DNA of 64,000 bases from Methylobacterium sp. J-076 (GCF_022829405.1 NZ_JAKSXW010000133.1:124001-188000), one strand, 5' to 3'. Positions 7,587 through 16,595 are shown, counted from the stretch's first letter. A program made the numbers and translations. The notes: generated by a model from the sequence alone, not told the origin.

Positions 7587-8333
7587 GTGAGCGAGCCGGT
7601 CGAAGCGTTGAGCCGCGGGGCGGGCCTCGCGGCCTGGCGGCAGATCGCGGACGCCCTGGAGGGGGAGATCGCGGCGGGCCGGCTGGCGCAGGGGGCCCAG
7701 CTCCCGACGGAGGCGGTGCTGGCGGCACGCTTCGGCGTGAACCGCCACACCGTCCGGCGGGCGCTGGCGGCGCTGGCCGAGCGCGGGCTGGTGCGCGCCA
7801 GCCAGGGCCGGGGCACCTTCGTGGAGGCGGCGCCCCTCGCCTACCCGATCGGCCGGCGGACGCGCTTCTCCGAGATCGTCACCGGCGCGGGCCGCGAGCC
7901 CTGGGGCGACCTGATCTCCCATCGCGAGATCGCGGCCGGCCCGGAGCGGGGGGCGATGCTGGTGCTGCCCGAGGAGGCGCCGCTCCTCGAACTCATCACC
8001 GTCCACCGGGCGGACGGCATCCCCCTCTCGACGGCGCGGACATGGCTGCCCCTGCCCCGCTTCGCCGGCTTCGCCGGCTTCGCGGCGGCCTACGGGGCGT
8101 CGGGCTCGATCACCCGGGCGCTGGCCGCCTGCGGCGTGCCCGATTACACCCGCGCCTCGACGCGCATCCGCGCCCGCCCGGCCGACCCGGCCGAGGCGGC
8201 CCGGCTCGAGATCGCGCCGGGACGGGTCGTGATGGTGGTGTCGAGCGTCAACGTCGATGGCGCAGGCACCCCCGTCCAGGCCAACCGCGCCGTCTTCGCC
8301 GCCGACCGGGTGGAATTGATGGTCGCCCCCTGA
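7587..8333 (+). CDS. phnF: GntR-family (HutC-like) phosphonate regulator PhnF
   Basis: This is a transcriptional repressor with an N-terminal winged helix-turn-helix (about residues 15-80: GQLPTEAVLAARFGVNRHTVRRALAALAERGL-type pattern) and a C-terminal UTRA ligand-binding domain. I choose GTG at 7587 because GAGGAGG lies just upstream; the longer ATG frame from 7515 runs through the operator/promoter region. This gives 248 residues. It is divergent from phnG and convergent with phnE2, and shares the palindromic operator at 7467-7492. It likely represses phn genes and itself in the absence of a phosphonate-derived ligand. Confidence 0.9.
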   Translation: MSEPVEALSRGAGLAAWRQIADALEGEIAAGRLAQGAQLPTEAVLAARFGVNRHTVRRALAALAERGLVRASQGRGTFVEAAPLAYPIGRRTRFSEIVTGAGREPWGDLISHREIAAGPERGAMLVLPEEAPLLELITVHRADGIPLSTARTWLPLPRFAGFAGFAAAYGASGSITRALAACGVPDYTRASTRIRARPADPAEAARLEIAPGRVVMVVSSVNVDGAGTPVQANRAVFAADRVELMVAP

Positions 8334-8345
8334 CGCGGGCGCCCT

Positions 8346-9215
8346 CTACCGCCCCGCCCCGCCGATCACCGCCCGGCGCAGGCGGCCCGAGATCCAGTCG
8401 ATCGCCGCGACGGTGACGAGGATCATCAGCACCAGGAAGGCGACCTGCTTCAGTTCCAGCACCCGGATCAGCTCGGTGAGGTACTGGCCGATGCCGCCCG
8501 CCCCGACGATGCCGATGATCGTCGCCGAGCGGGTGTTCGATTCGAAGAAGTACAGCACTTGGCTCGCCAGGACCGGCAGGACGCCGGGGATGAGCCCGAA
8601 CCGGATGCGGTGCAGCGACGAGCCCCCCGCGGCGGCGATGCCCTCGGCGGGCCTGCGGTCGCAGGTCTCGATCGCCTCCGAGAACAGCTTGCCGAAGGCC
8701 CCGAAATCCGAGCACGCGATGGCGAGCGCCCCCGCGAAGGGGCCGAGGCCCACGACGTTGATCCAGATCAGCGCCCAGATCAGCACGTCCACGGAGCGCA
8801 CGACATCGAGCCCCCGGCGCACGGCGAAGCGGGCGAAGGGGTTCGGCACCACGTTGCGCGCAGCCAGGAAGGCCACGGGGAAGGCGAACACCGCCGCCGT
8901 GAGCGTCCCGAGGAAGGCGATGCCCAGGGTCTCGCCCAGGGCCTGGAGGAACACGCCGAAGCGCCCCCCCGCGCTCGGCGGGAGCATCTCCAGGGCGAAG
9001 CCGCCCAGGCGCCCGAGGCCGTGGACGATGCGCCCCAGGGAGAAGTCCAGCGCCCACATCCCGTAGGCGGCGAGGCCGAAGAGGCCCGCCAGGACGGCCG
9101 CCACCCGCAGCCGCCCGGCCCAATCGGTGCGGAACTGCCCGGGATGACGGGCGCGCAGGGCGTCGAGGTCGGCCAGCGCGGTCCGGCGCAGGCTCGGACG
9201 GGTCCGCTCGGTCAT
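8346..9215 (-). CDS. phnE: phosphonate ABC transporter permease PhnE (second copy)
   Basis: This is an inner-membrane permease of the phosphonate importer, 289 residues with about six membrane segments. The binding-protein-dependent transport motif reads GIVGAGGIGQYLTELIRV near residue 240 (EAA-like loop). The start, ATG 9215, overlaps the end of the first permease gene by ATGA, so the two permeases are coupled and probably form a heterodimer. An upstream extension of the open frame lies within the first permease gene. It converges with phnF, with 12 bp between stops. Confidence 0.93.
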   Translation of the reverse strand: MTERTRPSLRRTALADLDALRARHPGQFRTDWAGRLRVAAVLAGLFGLAAYGMWALDFSLGRIVHGLGRLGGFALEMLPPSAGGRFGVFLQALGETLGIAFLGTLTAAVFAFPVAFLAARNVVPNPFARFAVRRGLDVVRSVDVLIWALIWINVVGLGPFAGALAIACSDFGAFGKLFSEAIETCDRRPAEGIAAAGGSSLHRIRFGLIPGVLPVLASQVLYFFESNTRSATIIGIVGAGGIGQYLTELIRVLELKQVAFLVLMILVTVAAIDWISGRLRRAVIGGAGR

Positions 9216-10162
9216 CGCCCGCCCTCCGCGCCGATGAGGTGATGGCGCAGCCTCTCGGTGCCGAAGTCGATGGCGAAGACCGTCAGCACGATCATCAGCA
9301 GGATCGCGCTGACGTCCGAGTAGTAGAAGTTGCGGATCGCGATCAGCAATTCCTGTCCGATCCCCCCGGCGCCGACGAAGCCCATCACCCCCGCACCGCG
9401 GACGTTGATCTCGAAACGGAGCAGCGCGTAGGAGGCGAAGTTCGACAGCACCTGCGGCAGCACGGCGAAGCGCACGGTGCCGACCCAGCTCGCCCCGGTG
9501 CCGGTCAGCCCCTCGACGGGCTTCATGTCGATGTTCTCGACCACTTCGGAGAACAGCTTGCCCAGCGCCCCGGTGGTGTGGATCGCCAGGGCCAGCACGC
9601 CGACCATCGGGCCGAGGCCGAAGGCGATGACGAAGATCAGCGCGAAGACGATCTCGGGGACCGTGCGGCAGACCTCCAGGAAGCGCTTGGCGACGAACCG
9701 CAGCGCCGCGCTCTTCACGAGGTTGCCCGCCGCCACGAAGCACAGCACGAACCCGCCCACCGCCCCGAGCAGGGTGCCGAGATAGGCCATCAGCAGGGTC
9801 TCGCCGAGCAGCGAGAGCCATCTCGGCAGGGCCCAGTACCATTCGGCCAGATCGGTGCCGAGATGACTGGGCCGGAGCACCGGCATGATCTCCCGGAGAT
9901 AGGCCGTGAACTTCCCGATATTGGCCGCCAGGACGAACGGCCGGACCTCGGCGGCGTAGGAGGCGAGCCCGAGCAGCACCGCCATCACGGCGGCGGTGAC
10001 GAGGAGCCGCCGCCGGGCGCTGGCCCGCTCGGCCGCATACTGCCCGACCAGGGCGGCGGCCCGTTGGGGCGGAAGGAGGGTCAGGCGGCGCAAGGCTCGC
10101 TCATCGGTATCGGCTCCGGCACGGTTCTCGCCAACGCTCCCGTCATTGCGAGCGGAACTCAT
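9212..10162 (-). CDS. phnE: phosphonate ABC transporter permease PhnE (first copy)
   Basis: This is a paralogue of the neighbouring permease, with the coupling-loop motif GFVGAGGIGQELLIAI near residue 275 and six predicted membrane segments. Its hydrophilic N-terminus before RRLLVTAAVMAVLLGLASYA is about 50 residues long. The first 14 codons (MSSARNDGSVGENR) look like translated repeat DNA (GCTCGCAATGACGG), so the true start may lie a little downstream; no better ATG is available. Two phnE genes with phnC and phnD are common in alphaproteobacterial phn clusters. Confidence 0.9.
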   Translation of the reverse strand: MSSARNDGSVGENRAGADTDERALRRLTLLPPQRAAALVGQYAAERASARRRLLVTAAVMAVLLGLASYAAEVRPFVLAANIGKFTAYLREIMPVLRPSHLGTDLAEWYWALPRWLSLLGETLLMAYLGTLLGAVGGFVLCFVAAGNLVKSAALRFVAKRFLEVCRTVPEIVFALIFVIAFGLGPMVGVLALAIHTTGALGKLFSEVVENIDMKPVEGLTGTGASWVGTVRFAVLPQVLSNFASYALLRFEINVRGAGVMGFVGAGGIGQELLIAIRNFYYSDVSAILLMIVLTVFAIDFGTERLRHHLIGAEGGR

Positions 10163-10233
10163 GGGGCGGATCGGACGGTCCGGCCCCGTCCCGAAGCGGA
10201 TGCTCCGGGGTGGGGCCGGACGCCCGAAGCCCG

Positions 10234-11163
10234 TTACGACTTGCGGCGCTGCTCGTCGTTGAACTTCAGCATCTCGATGATCGGCTGGTAGTCCTTCAGC
10301 GTCACCGGGGTCAGGCCCTTGTCCTTGCCGTCGGAGAGCTTGTCGAAGGTGGCCTTGTCCTTGGTCGGCAGCGCCTCGAAGGCGGCGCGGATCTGCGCCT
10401 TCAGGTCGTCCGGCAGGCTTTCCAGCATGGCGAACGGGCCCTCGGGCAGGAAGTCCGACTTGAACACCACCCGGAAGTCCGCCTGCTTCATCGGGCTGCC
10501 GTCGGCGTTCTTCAGCATGCCCTTGGCGGTCATGCGGGTGACCATGGTGTCGTCGTCGGAGTTGTAGAGGTTGGCGGCGGCGTCCGCGGTGCCCTGGGTC
10601 AGGGCCAGGACGGCGTTCTCATGGCTGCCGGCGAAGAAGGTCTTGCCGAAGAACTTGTCGACCTCGTAGCCCGCCCGCTTCAGGAAGAAGCGCGGCGCCT
10701 GGTTGCCGGAGGTGGAGTTCGGGTCCACCAGGGCGAGGTTCTTGCCCTTCAGGTCCTCGATGGTCTTGTACGGGCTGTCGGCCTTCACGTAGATCACCGA
10801 GTAATACCCGGAGGCGCCGGTCTCGTGCTTCTGGTTGACGATCGGCTCGATCTTCACGCCGGTCATCACCGCGCGGGCGAACGAGGCCGGGCCGTAGAAG
10901 CCGATCTGGATGTTGCCGGCCCGCTGGCCCTCGATCACCGCGGCGTAGTCGTTGGCGACCCGTAGCTTCACCGGCACGCCGAGGCTCTTGGTGAGGTAGT
11001 CGGTGAGCGGCGCGTAGCGGTCGCTCGTGCCCGAGGCGTTCTCGGCCGGGATCACGGCCAGGGTCAGCTCGGGATACTGCTTCTTCCAGTCGTCCGCCGC
11101 ATGGGCCGCGCCGCCGAACAGCCCGAGCGCCAGGGCGCCGGCCAGAATCCGTCTCGTGATCAT
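10234..11163 (-). CDS. phnD: phosphonate ABC transporter substrate-binding protein PhnD
   Basis: This is a periplasmic phosphonate-binding protein. A signal peptide covers residues 1-23 (MITRRILAGALALGLFGGAAHA), followed by the conserved LTLAVIPAENASGTSDRYAP region and the GNQAPRFFL segment typical of PhnD. ATG at 11163 was chosen because it begins a proper signal peptide behind a GGAG site; a longer frame adds 17 residues without family support. The mature protein is about 286 residues. It follows phnC by about 100 bp and precedes the two permeases. Confidence 0.94.
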   Translation of the reverse strand: MITRRILAGALALGLFGGAAHAADDWKKQYPELTLAVIPAENASGTSDRYAPLTDYLTKSLGVPVKLRVANDYAAVIEGQRAGNIQIGFYGPASFARAVMTGVKIEPIVNQKHETGASGYYSVIYVKADSPYKTIEDLKGKNLALVDPNSTSGNQAPRFFLKRAGYEVDKFFGKTFFAGSHENAVLALTQGTADAAANLYNSDDDTMVTRMTAKGMLKNADGSPMKQADFRVVFKSDFLPEGPFAMLESLPDDLKAQIRAAFEALPTKDKATFDKLSDGKDKGLTPVTLKDYQPIIEMLKFNDEQRRKS

Positions 11164-11265
11164 CGCAAGTCTCCGTTCGCAAGTCGGCGCGCCGGCGACC
11201 GCCGGGCGCATCACGGGGCGTGTCCTCGGGAATCGGCACCGGCATCTGCGGCCGGCTTGCCCCGC

Positions 11266-12090
11266 TCAGGCGACGACCGCGGCTTCGCGGATCGGGCCGG
11301 TGGGGATGGGCATCGGCCCCACCGGCAGGGCGGGCTCGTCGTCCAGCACCTCGCCGGCTTCGAGGCCATAGAGGCGGCGGGCCACGTCCTCGGTGAGGTC
11401 GAAGCCGCGCCCGTCGAACACCACGCGCCCGGCCACCAGACCGACGAGGCGGTCGCAGTAGGCCCGGGCGAGGTCCAGGGAATGCAGGTTGCAGACGACG
11501 GTGATGCCGTAGCGCTTGTTCACGTCCGCCAGGGCATCCATCACCAGCCGCGTGTTGCGCGGGTCGAGGGAGGCGACGGGCTCGTCCGCCAGGATGATCT
11601 CCGGCTCCTGCACCAGGGCGCGGGCGATGGCGACCCGCTGCTGCTGGCCGCCGGAGAGCTGGTCCGCCCGGATGGCGGCGAACTGGCCCATGTCGAACCC
11701 GTCGAGGGCGGCGAGCGCCATGGCCCGGTCGGCCTCCGACCACATCCGCAGGAGCGAGCGGTGGCTGGGGCAATGGCTCAGCCGGCCCATCAGGACGTTG
11801 GTCATCACGTCCAGGCGGCCGACGAGGTTGAACTGCTGGAAGATCATGGCGCAGCGCGCCCGCCAGTCCCGCAGGCGGCGCCCGGTGAGGGCCGTCACGT
11901 CTGTCGTGCCGTGCAGGATGCGCCCGGAAGTCGGCTCCGCGAGGCGGTTCAGCAGGCGCAGCAGGGTCGACTTGCCGGCACCGGACCGGCCGATCACCCC
12001 GACGAAGCTCCCCGGCTCGATGCGCAGGGACACGCCGTCGAGGGCGCGGCGATCACCATACTGACGCGTCAGGTTCTCGGTGACGAGCAT
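11266..12090 (-). CDS. phnC: phosphonate ABC transporter ATP-binding protein PhnC
   Basis: This is the ATPase of the phosphonate importer, 274 residues. Walker A is GRSGAGKST (residues 34-42), the signature [15 protein letters not shown], Walker [13 protein letters not shown], and the H-loop segment [14 protein letters not shown], specific to PhnC. It is the first gene of the phnCDEE operon. A PHO-box-like repeat lies 43 bp upstream of its start. Confidence 0.95.
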   Translation of the reverse strand: MLVTENLTRQYGDRRALDGVSLRIEPGSFVGVIGRSGAGKSTLLRLLNRLAEPTSGRILHGTTDVTALTGRRLRDWRARCAMIFQQFNLVGRLDVMTNVLMGRLSHCPSHRSLLRMWSEADRAMALAALDGFDMGQFAAIRADQLSGGQQQRVAIARALVQEPEIILADEPVASLDPRNTRLVMDALADVNKRYGITVVCNLHSLDLARAYCDRLVGLVAGRVVFDGRGFDLTEDVARRLYGLEAGEVLDDEPALPVGPMPIPTGPIREAAVVA

Positions 12091-12132
12091 TCGAGGGTCC
12101 GAAGATGAATGGACCCCGTAGACACAGCTTGC

Positions 12133-12150
12133 ACGACGTTTGAATGACGA
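12133..12150 (-). promoter_or_regulatory. PHO-box-like site upstream of phnC
   Basis: On the minus strand TCGTCATTCAAACGTCGT shows an 11-bp period with GTCAT/GTCGT cores and matches the site upstream of phnG at 14 of 18 positions. A third weaker unit (GCTGTGT) follows at the same period. It points to PhoB-controlled transcription of phnCDEE. Confidence 0.5.
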
Positions 12151-12189
12151 TTGCCGGCGAAGTATTTTGGCTCTTCACCGCCCTCCCCC

Positions 12190-12280
12190 GTCATCGCGCG
12201 GGCGGCGAAGCAATGCGGGGATCCGCCGTGTTCTCCGACGTCCTGCCGCCCCGGATTGCTTCGCTTTGCTCACAAGGACG
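12190..12280. repeat. family A palindromic repeat
   Basis: GTCATCGCGCGGGCGGCGAA on the left is partly mirrored by GGATTGCTTCG and TTGCTCACAAGGACG on the right, as in other family A copies. It separates the transferase stop from the phnC promoter region. Confidence 0.65.
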
Positions 12281-12292
12281 TGGCGCCCTTCT

Positions 12293-12910
12293 TCACCCCC
12301 CGTGCCGATCCAGGAACTCGTCGATGGCGAGGCTGCGGAAGTCCGGCAGGGCCCGGCGCAGGCGCTCGTGATCCCAATCCCACCACGCGAGGCGCTGGAG
12401 CCGCTCGGCGATGGCCGCCGGGAACCGCTCCCGCACCGGCCGGGCGGGGTTGCCGACGACGATGGCGTAGGGCGCCACGTCCCGGGTGACGATGGCCCCG
12501 GCGCCGACCACCGCCCCGGTGCCGATGGTTCGCCCGGGCAGGATGATCGCGCCGTGGCCGATCCAGACATCGTGGCCGATGGTGACCGGGCTCGCCCGGC
12601 GCCGGTCGAAGAAGCCGTCCTCGTTCGCCTCCTCGGGCCAGTAGGCCCGGGCGCGGTAGGTGAAGTGCGCCTGGCTCGCCCGCTCCATCGGATGGTTGCC
12701 GGGGTTGATGCGCACGCTCGCGGCGATGGAGGTGAACCTGCCGACGGTCGTGTAGATCACCTCCCCGTCCTCGACGATGTACGAGTAATCGCCGAGATCC
12801 GTCTCGGTCAGGCGGGTGCGGGCGCCGACTTCCGTGTAGCGGCCGAGCCGGCAGGCGGTGACCCGCGCGCTCGGGTCGATGGTCGGGGTCTCGCTCAGTC
12901 GCTCAGCCAT
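12293..12910 (-). CDS. phosphonate-cluster hexapeptide-repeat acyltransferase
   Basis: This 205-residue left-handed beta-helix (LbetaH) transferase has hexapeptide repeats in its second half ([34 protein letters not shown]), like xenobiotic or chloramphenicol acetyltransferases. The family recurs in phosphonate operons and is annotated there as a phosphonate-metabolism transferase of unknown substrate. An acetyl donor is an inference. The start overlaps the upstream DUF1045 gene by eight bases, so the two are cotranscribed. It is upstream of phnC, but a family A repeat intervenes. Confidence 0.85.
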   Translation of the reverse strand: MAERLSETPTIDPSARVTACRLGRYTEVGARTRLTETDLGDYSYIVEDGEVIYTTVGRFTSIAASVRINPGNHPMERASQAHFTYRARAYWPEEANEDGFFDRRRASPVTIGHDVWIGHGAIILPGRTIGTGAVVGAGAIVTRDVAPYAIVVGNPARPVRERFPAAIAERLQRLAWWDWDHERLRRALPDFRSLAIDEFLDRHGG

Positions 12911-13583
12911 GGTGGCCTCCGAAGGGGATGCGCGCCAGCAACCGGAACGGCGCCTGTCCGTCCTGGCGCAGGATGCCGAGGGCGTGGATCGTCAGCGGCC
13001 CGGCGCCGCTGTCCCGGTACGCCCGCGTCAGGCGGGCGTGCCAGTCGGCCTGTGCCTCCTCCGGCAGGGCGTCGGTGAGGGTCATGTGGAAGCGGAATTC
13101 CTCGAAGACATGGGGGTAGCCCCAGGCGTCGAGGAGCGCGCGGGCGCGGGGGCTCAGCCGCTCCGGCCGGCGCTTGGCCCGCTCGGCCTCGGTGAGGGGC
13201 GCGCGCAGGGGCTCGAACGCGGCGACGCATTCCGCCGCGAGGAGCCCGAGATCGGGCGGAGGGGCCACGGGCACCAGCGCGAGGAACCGCCCGAGGGCCG
13301 CGACCGCCAGCGCGCCCACCGCGACCGGCGGATGCGCGGCGGCGAGCCGTTCGGCCGTCGCCACCAGGGCGGCCTCGTCCACCCCGGCGGCGAGGCGCAT
13401 CGGCGCCTTCAGGGTCGCGTGGAAGCCGTAGACCCGCGCCCCCGCCGTGACCTCCGCGAGGCCGGGCTCCTGTGGCACGGCCTCGCCCGACACGTTGTCG
13501 TAGCCGAGCACCGCCCGGCCGAAGCCCTCGAGCGCCGAGCCGGGCTCCGGCAAGGCATAGATCGCGTAGCGCGGTTCGCTCAT
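12903..13583 (-). CDS. DUF1045 phosphonate-metabolism protein, 2H-phosphoesterase-like
   Basis: This 226-residue protein is of the type repeatedly found in C-P lyase operons. It shows two H-x-T motifs, HATLK at residue 55 and HMTLT at residue 166, the signature of 2H phosphoesterases, which act on cyclic or 2',3'-type phosphodiesters. The cluster lacks phnP, whose product opens the 1,2-cyclic ribose phosphate made by PhnJ, so this protein could serve that step. That role is inference. It overlaps the transferase gene by eight bases. Confidence 0.85.
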   Translation of the reverse strand: MSEPRYAIYALPEPGSALEGFGRAVLGYDNVSGEAVPQEPGLAEVTAGARVYGFHATLKAPMRLAAGVDEAALVATAERLAAAHPPVAVGALAVAALGRFLALVPVAPPPDLGLLAAECVAAFEPLRAPLTEAERAKRRPERLSPRARALLDAWGYPHVFEEFRFHMTLTDALPEEAQADWHARLTRAYRDSGAGPLTIHALGILRQDGQAPFRLLARIPFGGHHG

Positions 13584-13611
13584 GTCGTTCCCAGCATCGA
13601 TTCGTTCACAC

Positions 13612-13706
13612 CGTCATGGAGAACGCGGTGACGCAATCCAAAGGGGGAGGGCCGCTGTCCGAGCCTCGCGCGTCCCTGAATCGCGTCGCGGGCCTCGCGA
13701 TGACGG
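13612..13706. repeat. family A palindromic repeat
   Basis: The left end is CGTCATGGAGAACGCGGTGA and the right end CGCGTCGCGGGCCTCGCG followed by ATGACGG. It fills nearly all of the 127-bp gap between psd and the DUF1045 gene. Confidence 0.65.
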
Positions 13707-13710
13707 CCCC

Positions 13711-14589
13711 TCAAGAGGACAGGGCCGGCGCCCGCAGCAGCGCCTCGCCCATGCGCAGCCGGGCGCCCTCGTGCAAGCCCGGATCGAGGGTGTAGCCGGG
13801 GGGCGCCAGCACCACGATGGTCGAGCCGTGCTCGAACCAGCCCATCTCGGCCCCCTTGGGCAGGGCGGCGAGGCAGGGGAGCGTGCGCCCCTCGGTCGAA
13901 CGCAGGTCGCCCCCCTCCGGCAGGAAGCCGAGCTTCAGCCCGGCCACGAGGATCGCCGCCACCGGCACCAGGGTCATCGCCGCCCCGTCCGACAGGCGCA
14001 CCCGGATCACCGCCCGCTCGTTGCGGCAGAACAGGGCCTCGACCCGCTTCAGCGCGATCGGGTTGACGTTCCACGTGTCGCCCCAGAGGTGCCGCACCGA
14101 ATCCACCCGCAGGTCGGCGGGGGCGTGGAAGCGGTGGTACATCCCCGCCGTGAGCCGCAGGGTCGCGTAGGCGCAGCCCTCGTGGGCGAGGGCGAGGGCC
14201 TCGTCCTGCACGAGGTCGGCCAAGCGGTAGGCGCTGCCCTTCACCTGCAACACCTGCCCCGCCGCCACGGTGCCGTGCGCGCCGAGGATGGCGTCCGATG
14301 GGCTGACCAGCACGGCGGGATCGGACTCGAGCGGCCGGGCGCCGGGGCGCAGTTCGCGGACGAAGGCGGCGTGCAGGCTCGGGAAGCGCGTCTCCTTCGC
14401 GTCGGTCAGGTCCACGTCGCAGAACAGCCGCCACAGGAAGAGGGAGGCATCCCGCACCCACGGCTGCTCGATCCGGCTGATCCGGCCCATGGCCTGGGTC
14501 GCGAGGCGGCGGGGCAGCCGGTTGGTCAGGAGGAAGTTCAGATCCTCCTGGGCGCCGATACGGCCGAGCGTTGCGCGGAGCGTCATCAT
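13711..14589 (-). CDS. psd: phosphatidylserine decarboxylase
   Basis: Psd converts phosphatidylserine to phosphatidylethanolamine at the inner membrane. The 292-residue protein is close to the length of the E. coli-type proenzyme. The self-cleavage site that yields the pyruvoyl group is EHGSTIVVL, with Ser at residue 256; the more usual Leu before GST is His here. Other family segments are GMYHRFHAPAD and HLWGDTWNVNP. I prefer ATG 14589 because an upstream frame to 14637 would overlap the divergent neighbour. The product supplies the substrate for pmtA, 3 kb away. Confidence 0.88.
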   Translation of the reverse strand: MMTLRATLGRIGAQEDLNFLLTNRLPRRLATQAMGRISRIEQPWVRDASLFLWRLFCDVDLTDAKETRFPSLHAAFVRELRPGARPLESDPAVLVSPSDAILGAHGTVAAGQVLQVKGSAYRLADLVQDEALALAHEGCAYATLRLTAGMYHRFHAPADLRVDSVRHLWGDTWNVNPIALKRVEALFCRNERAVIRVRLSDGAAMTLVPVAAILVAGLKLGFLPEGGDLRSTEGRTLPCLAALPKGAEMGWFEHGSTIVVLAPPGYTLDPGLHEGARLRMGEALLRAPALSS

Positions 14590-14620
14590 CCCGTGAACCG
14601 TTCCCGTTAGCCGCGACCCC

Positions 14621-16282
14621 ATGGACGCGCTTCTCACTTCCCTGTCGGCCGCCGCGGCGGCCGCCCTCGCCCTGCCGCCGGCCGTCCGGCGCCTTCAGCT
14701 CTCCCGGGCGAAGCACCCGTCGCTGACCGGACACGCCCGGATGGCCCGGCGAATCGCCAGGGCGATTCCGGCTTATGCCTACGATTCGCGACAGTTCTTC
14801 CGCGCCGACGACCCGCCCGATTCGGTGGCCGCGGCCCGGGAGGCCGCCTTCGCCCGCCTGTCGGAGCTGTTCCGCACCCGCTTCGCCCGGAGCCGGGCCG
14901 AGACCGAGGCGGTGCGCGCCGGCCTGTCCGACCTGCAGTTCACCGGCCTCTACCGGGTGCCGTTCCAGTTCGCCGGGCCGGTTCGGGCCAATCTCGGCGC
15001 GGGGGCGTTCATGGCCGCCTCGAACGGGGTCAGCGTCACCGACCTCGACGGCAACACCTTCCACGACCTCGCCGGCTCCTACGGCGTGAACCTGTTCGGG
15101 ATCGATTTCTACAAGCGGTGCATGGCGGAGGGCGCGGCCCGGGTCGCCGCCCTCGGGCCGGTGCTCGGCTCGCTCCATCCGGTGGTGGCCGGGAACGTCG
15201 CCCGGCTGAGGGACCTGTCCGGGCTGGACGAGGTGTCGTTCCACATGTCGGGCACCGAGGCGGTGATGCAGGCGGTGCGGCTCGCCCGCTACCACACCGG
15301 CCGGCGGCGGATCGTGCGCTTCTGCGGCGCCTATCACGGCTGGTGGGGCGACGTGCAGCCGGGCATCGGCAACCCCGTCGCCGCCAACGACACCCTGACA
15401 CTCTCGGAGATGTCGGAGCGGACGCTGCACGTCCTCGCCACCCGGAAGGACGTGGCCTGCGTCCTCGTGAACCCGCTCCAGGCCCTGCACCCCAATGCCG
15501 GCGCCCCGTCCGATTCGGCGCTCATCGACAGCGCCCGCACGACCCGGTTCGACCGGGCCGCCTACACCGCCTGGCTCGCCCGCCTGCGGGAGGTCTGCAC
15601 GCGGCGCGGCATCGTCCTGATCCTCGATGAGGTGTTCCTGGGGTTCCGCCTCGCGAAGGGCGGCGCGCAAGAGTATTTCGGCGTGCGGGCCGACCTCGTG
15701 ACCTACGGCAAGTCCCTCGGCGGCGGCCTGCCGGTGGGCGTGCTCTGCGGCCGGGCCGACCTGATGCGCCGCTTCCGGGACGACCGGCCGGTGGACATCT
15801 GCTTCGCCCGGGGCACCTTCAACGCGCACCCGCAGGTGATGGGTGCCATGAGCGCCTTCCTCGACCGGCTGGAGACGCCGGAGGTCGCCGCCCTCTACGA
15901 CGGGCTCGACGCCACCTGGGACGGGCGGGCCGCCGCCCTCAACGCCCGCCTGGAGGCGGAGGGCCTGCCCGTGCGGGTCGCCAACTTCTCGACCGTGTGG
16001 ACGGTGCTCTACACCCGGCCGTCCCGCTACAACTGGATGCTGCAGTTCTACCTGCGGGCGGCGGGGCTCCACCTGTCCTGGGTCGGCACCGGCCGGCTGA
16101 TCTTCAGCCTCGCCTACACGCAGGCCGACTTCGCCGCGGTGGCCGACCGCTTCGTCGCCGCCTGCGCGGCGATGCAGGCCGACGGCTGGTGGGACGGCCC
16201 GGAGACCACCGACAAGGCGATCCGCCGCGCGGTGCTGAAGGAGGCCGCGCGGGTGCGATTCGGGCTGTCGCCGCGGGGGTGA
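14621..16282 (+). CDS. class III (glutamate-1-semialdehyde aminomutase-like) PLP aminotransferase
   Basis: This is a PLP-dependent aminotransferase of fold type I, class III, 553 residues. The catalytic Lys is K364 in TYGKSLGGGLPVG, the ring-stacking Asp is D336 (LILDEVFLGF), and MSGTEAVM at 209-216 binds the phosphate; all are intact. An N-terminal extension of about 120 residues, absent from GSA aminomutase, starts with a hydrophobic Ala/Leu stretch (residues 3-20), possibly a membrane anchor. It diverges from psd with 31 bp between starts. The substrate is not known from sequence. Confidence 0.85.
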   Translation: MDALLTSLSAAAAAALALPPAVRRLQLSRAKHPSLTGHARMARRIARAIPAYAYDSRQFFRADDPPDSVAAAREAAFARLSELFRTRFARSRAETEAVRAGLSDLQFTGLYRVPFQFAGPVRANLGAGAFMAASNGVSVTDLDGNTFHDLAGSYGVNLFGIDFYKRCMAEGAARVAALGPVLGSLHPVVAGNVARLRDLSGLDEVSFHMSGTEAVMQAVRLARYHTGRRRIVRFCGAYHGWWGDVQPGIGNPVAANDTLTLSEMSERTLHVLATRKDVACVLVNPLQALHPNAGAPSDSALIDSARTTRFDRAAYTAWLARLREVCTRRGIVLILDEVFLGFRLAKGGAQEYFGVRADLVTYGKSLGGGLPVGVLCGRADLMRRFRDDRPVDICFARGTFNAHPQVMGAMSAFLDRLETPEVAALYDGLDATWDGRAAALNARLEAEGLPVRVANFSTVWTVLYTRPSRYNWMLQFYLRAAGLHLSWVGTGRLIFSLAYTQADFAAVADRFVAACAAMQADGWWDGPETTDKAIRRAVLKEAARVRFGLSPRG

Positions 16283-16385
16283 CGCCCCCCCGCTCCGGCA
16301 GGGCGCCCGGGTCGGCACCGCCGTCATCACCTCGGTTGGAGTGAGCGGCCTGACGGGTGTGGTGCTGGAGACACCGGAGGCGCCG

Positions 16386-16425
16386 CATGCCCTCCCCCCT
16401 CCCCCGCAGGGGGGGAGGGAGGCGT
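16386..16425. repeat. family B C-run/G-run hairpin
   Basis: CCCTCCCCCCTCCCCC, GCA, then a G-run ending GGAGGG, the same design as the arms of the 770-933 repeat. Confidence 0.6.
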
Positions 16426-16459
16426 GGCGCGTGGGGAGCAGCCGGAGAACGGCCAACCC

Positions 16460-16552
16460 CGTCTTTGCGAGGGAAGCGAAGCCATCCAGGGAGGCGTCAC
16501 GGTCTGAGGCGGCCCGCTGCCCCGGATGGCGTCACTGCGTTCGCCATGACGG
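16460..16552. repeat. family A palindromic repeat
   Basis: CGTCTTTGCGAGGGAAGCGA on the left, CCCGGATGGCGTCACTGCGT and CGCCATGACGG on the right, with the CCATCCAGGGA segment typical of this family. It is closely similar to the phnL-phnM copy. Confidence 0.7.
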
Positions 16553-16595
16553 CGCGGGACATGCCGGGCCTGAAACACCATGCCCCCAAACGCAG

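Noticed and set aside
10120-10165. Family A half-element (CCGTCATTGCGAGCG) at the start of the first phnE
   Set aside because: Only one arm is visible and it overlaps the coding start; not enough to call a complete repeat, though it makes the annotated start doubtful.
13580-16456. A 958-codon minus-strand open frame spanning psd and the aminotransferase
   Set aside because: It reads out of frame through two well-recognised genes; no start site or conserved domain.
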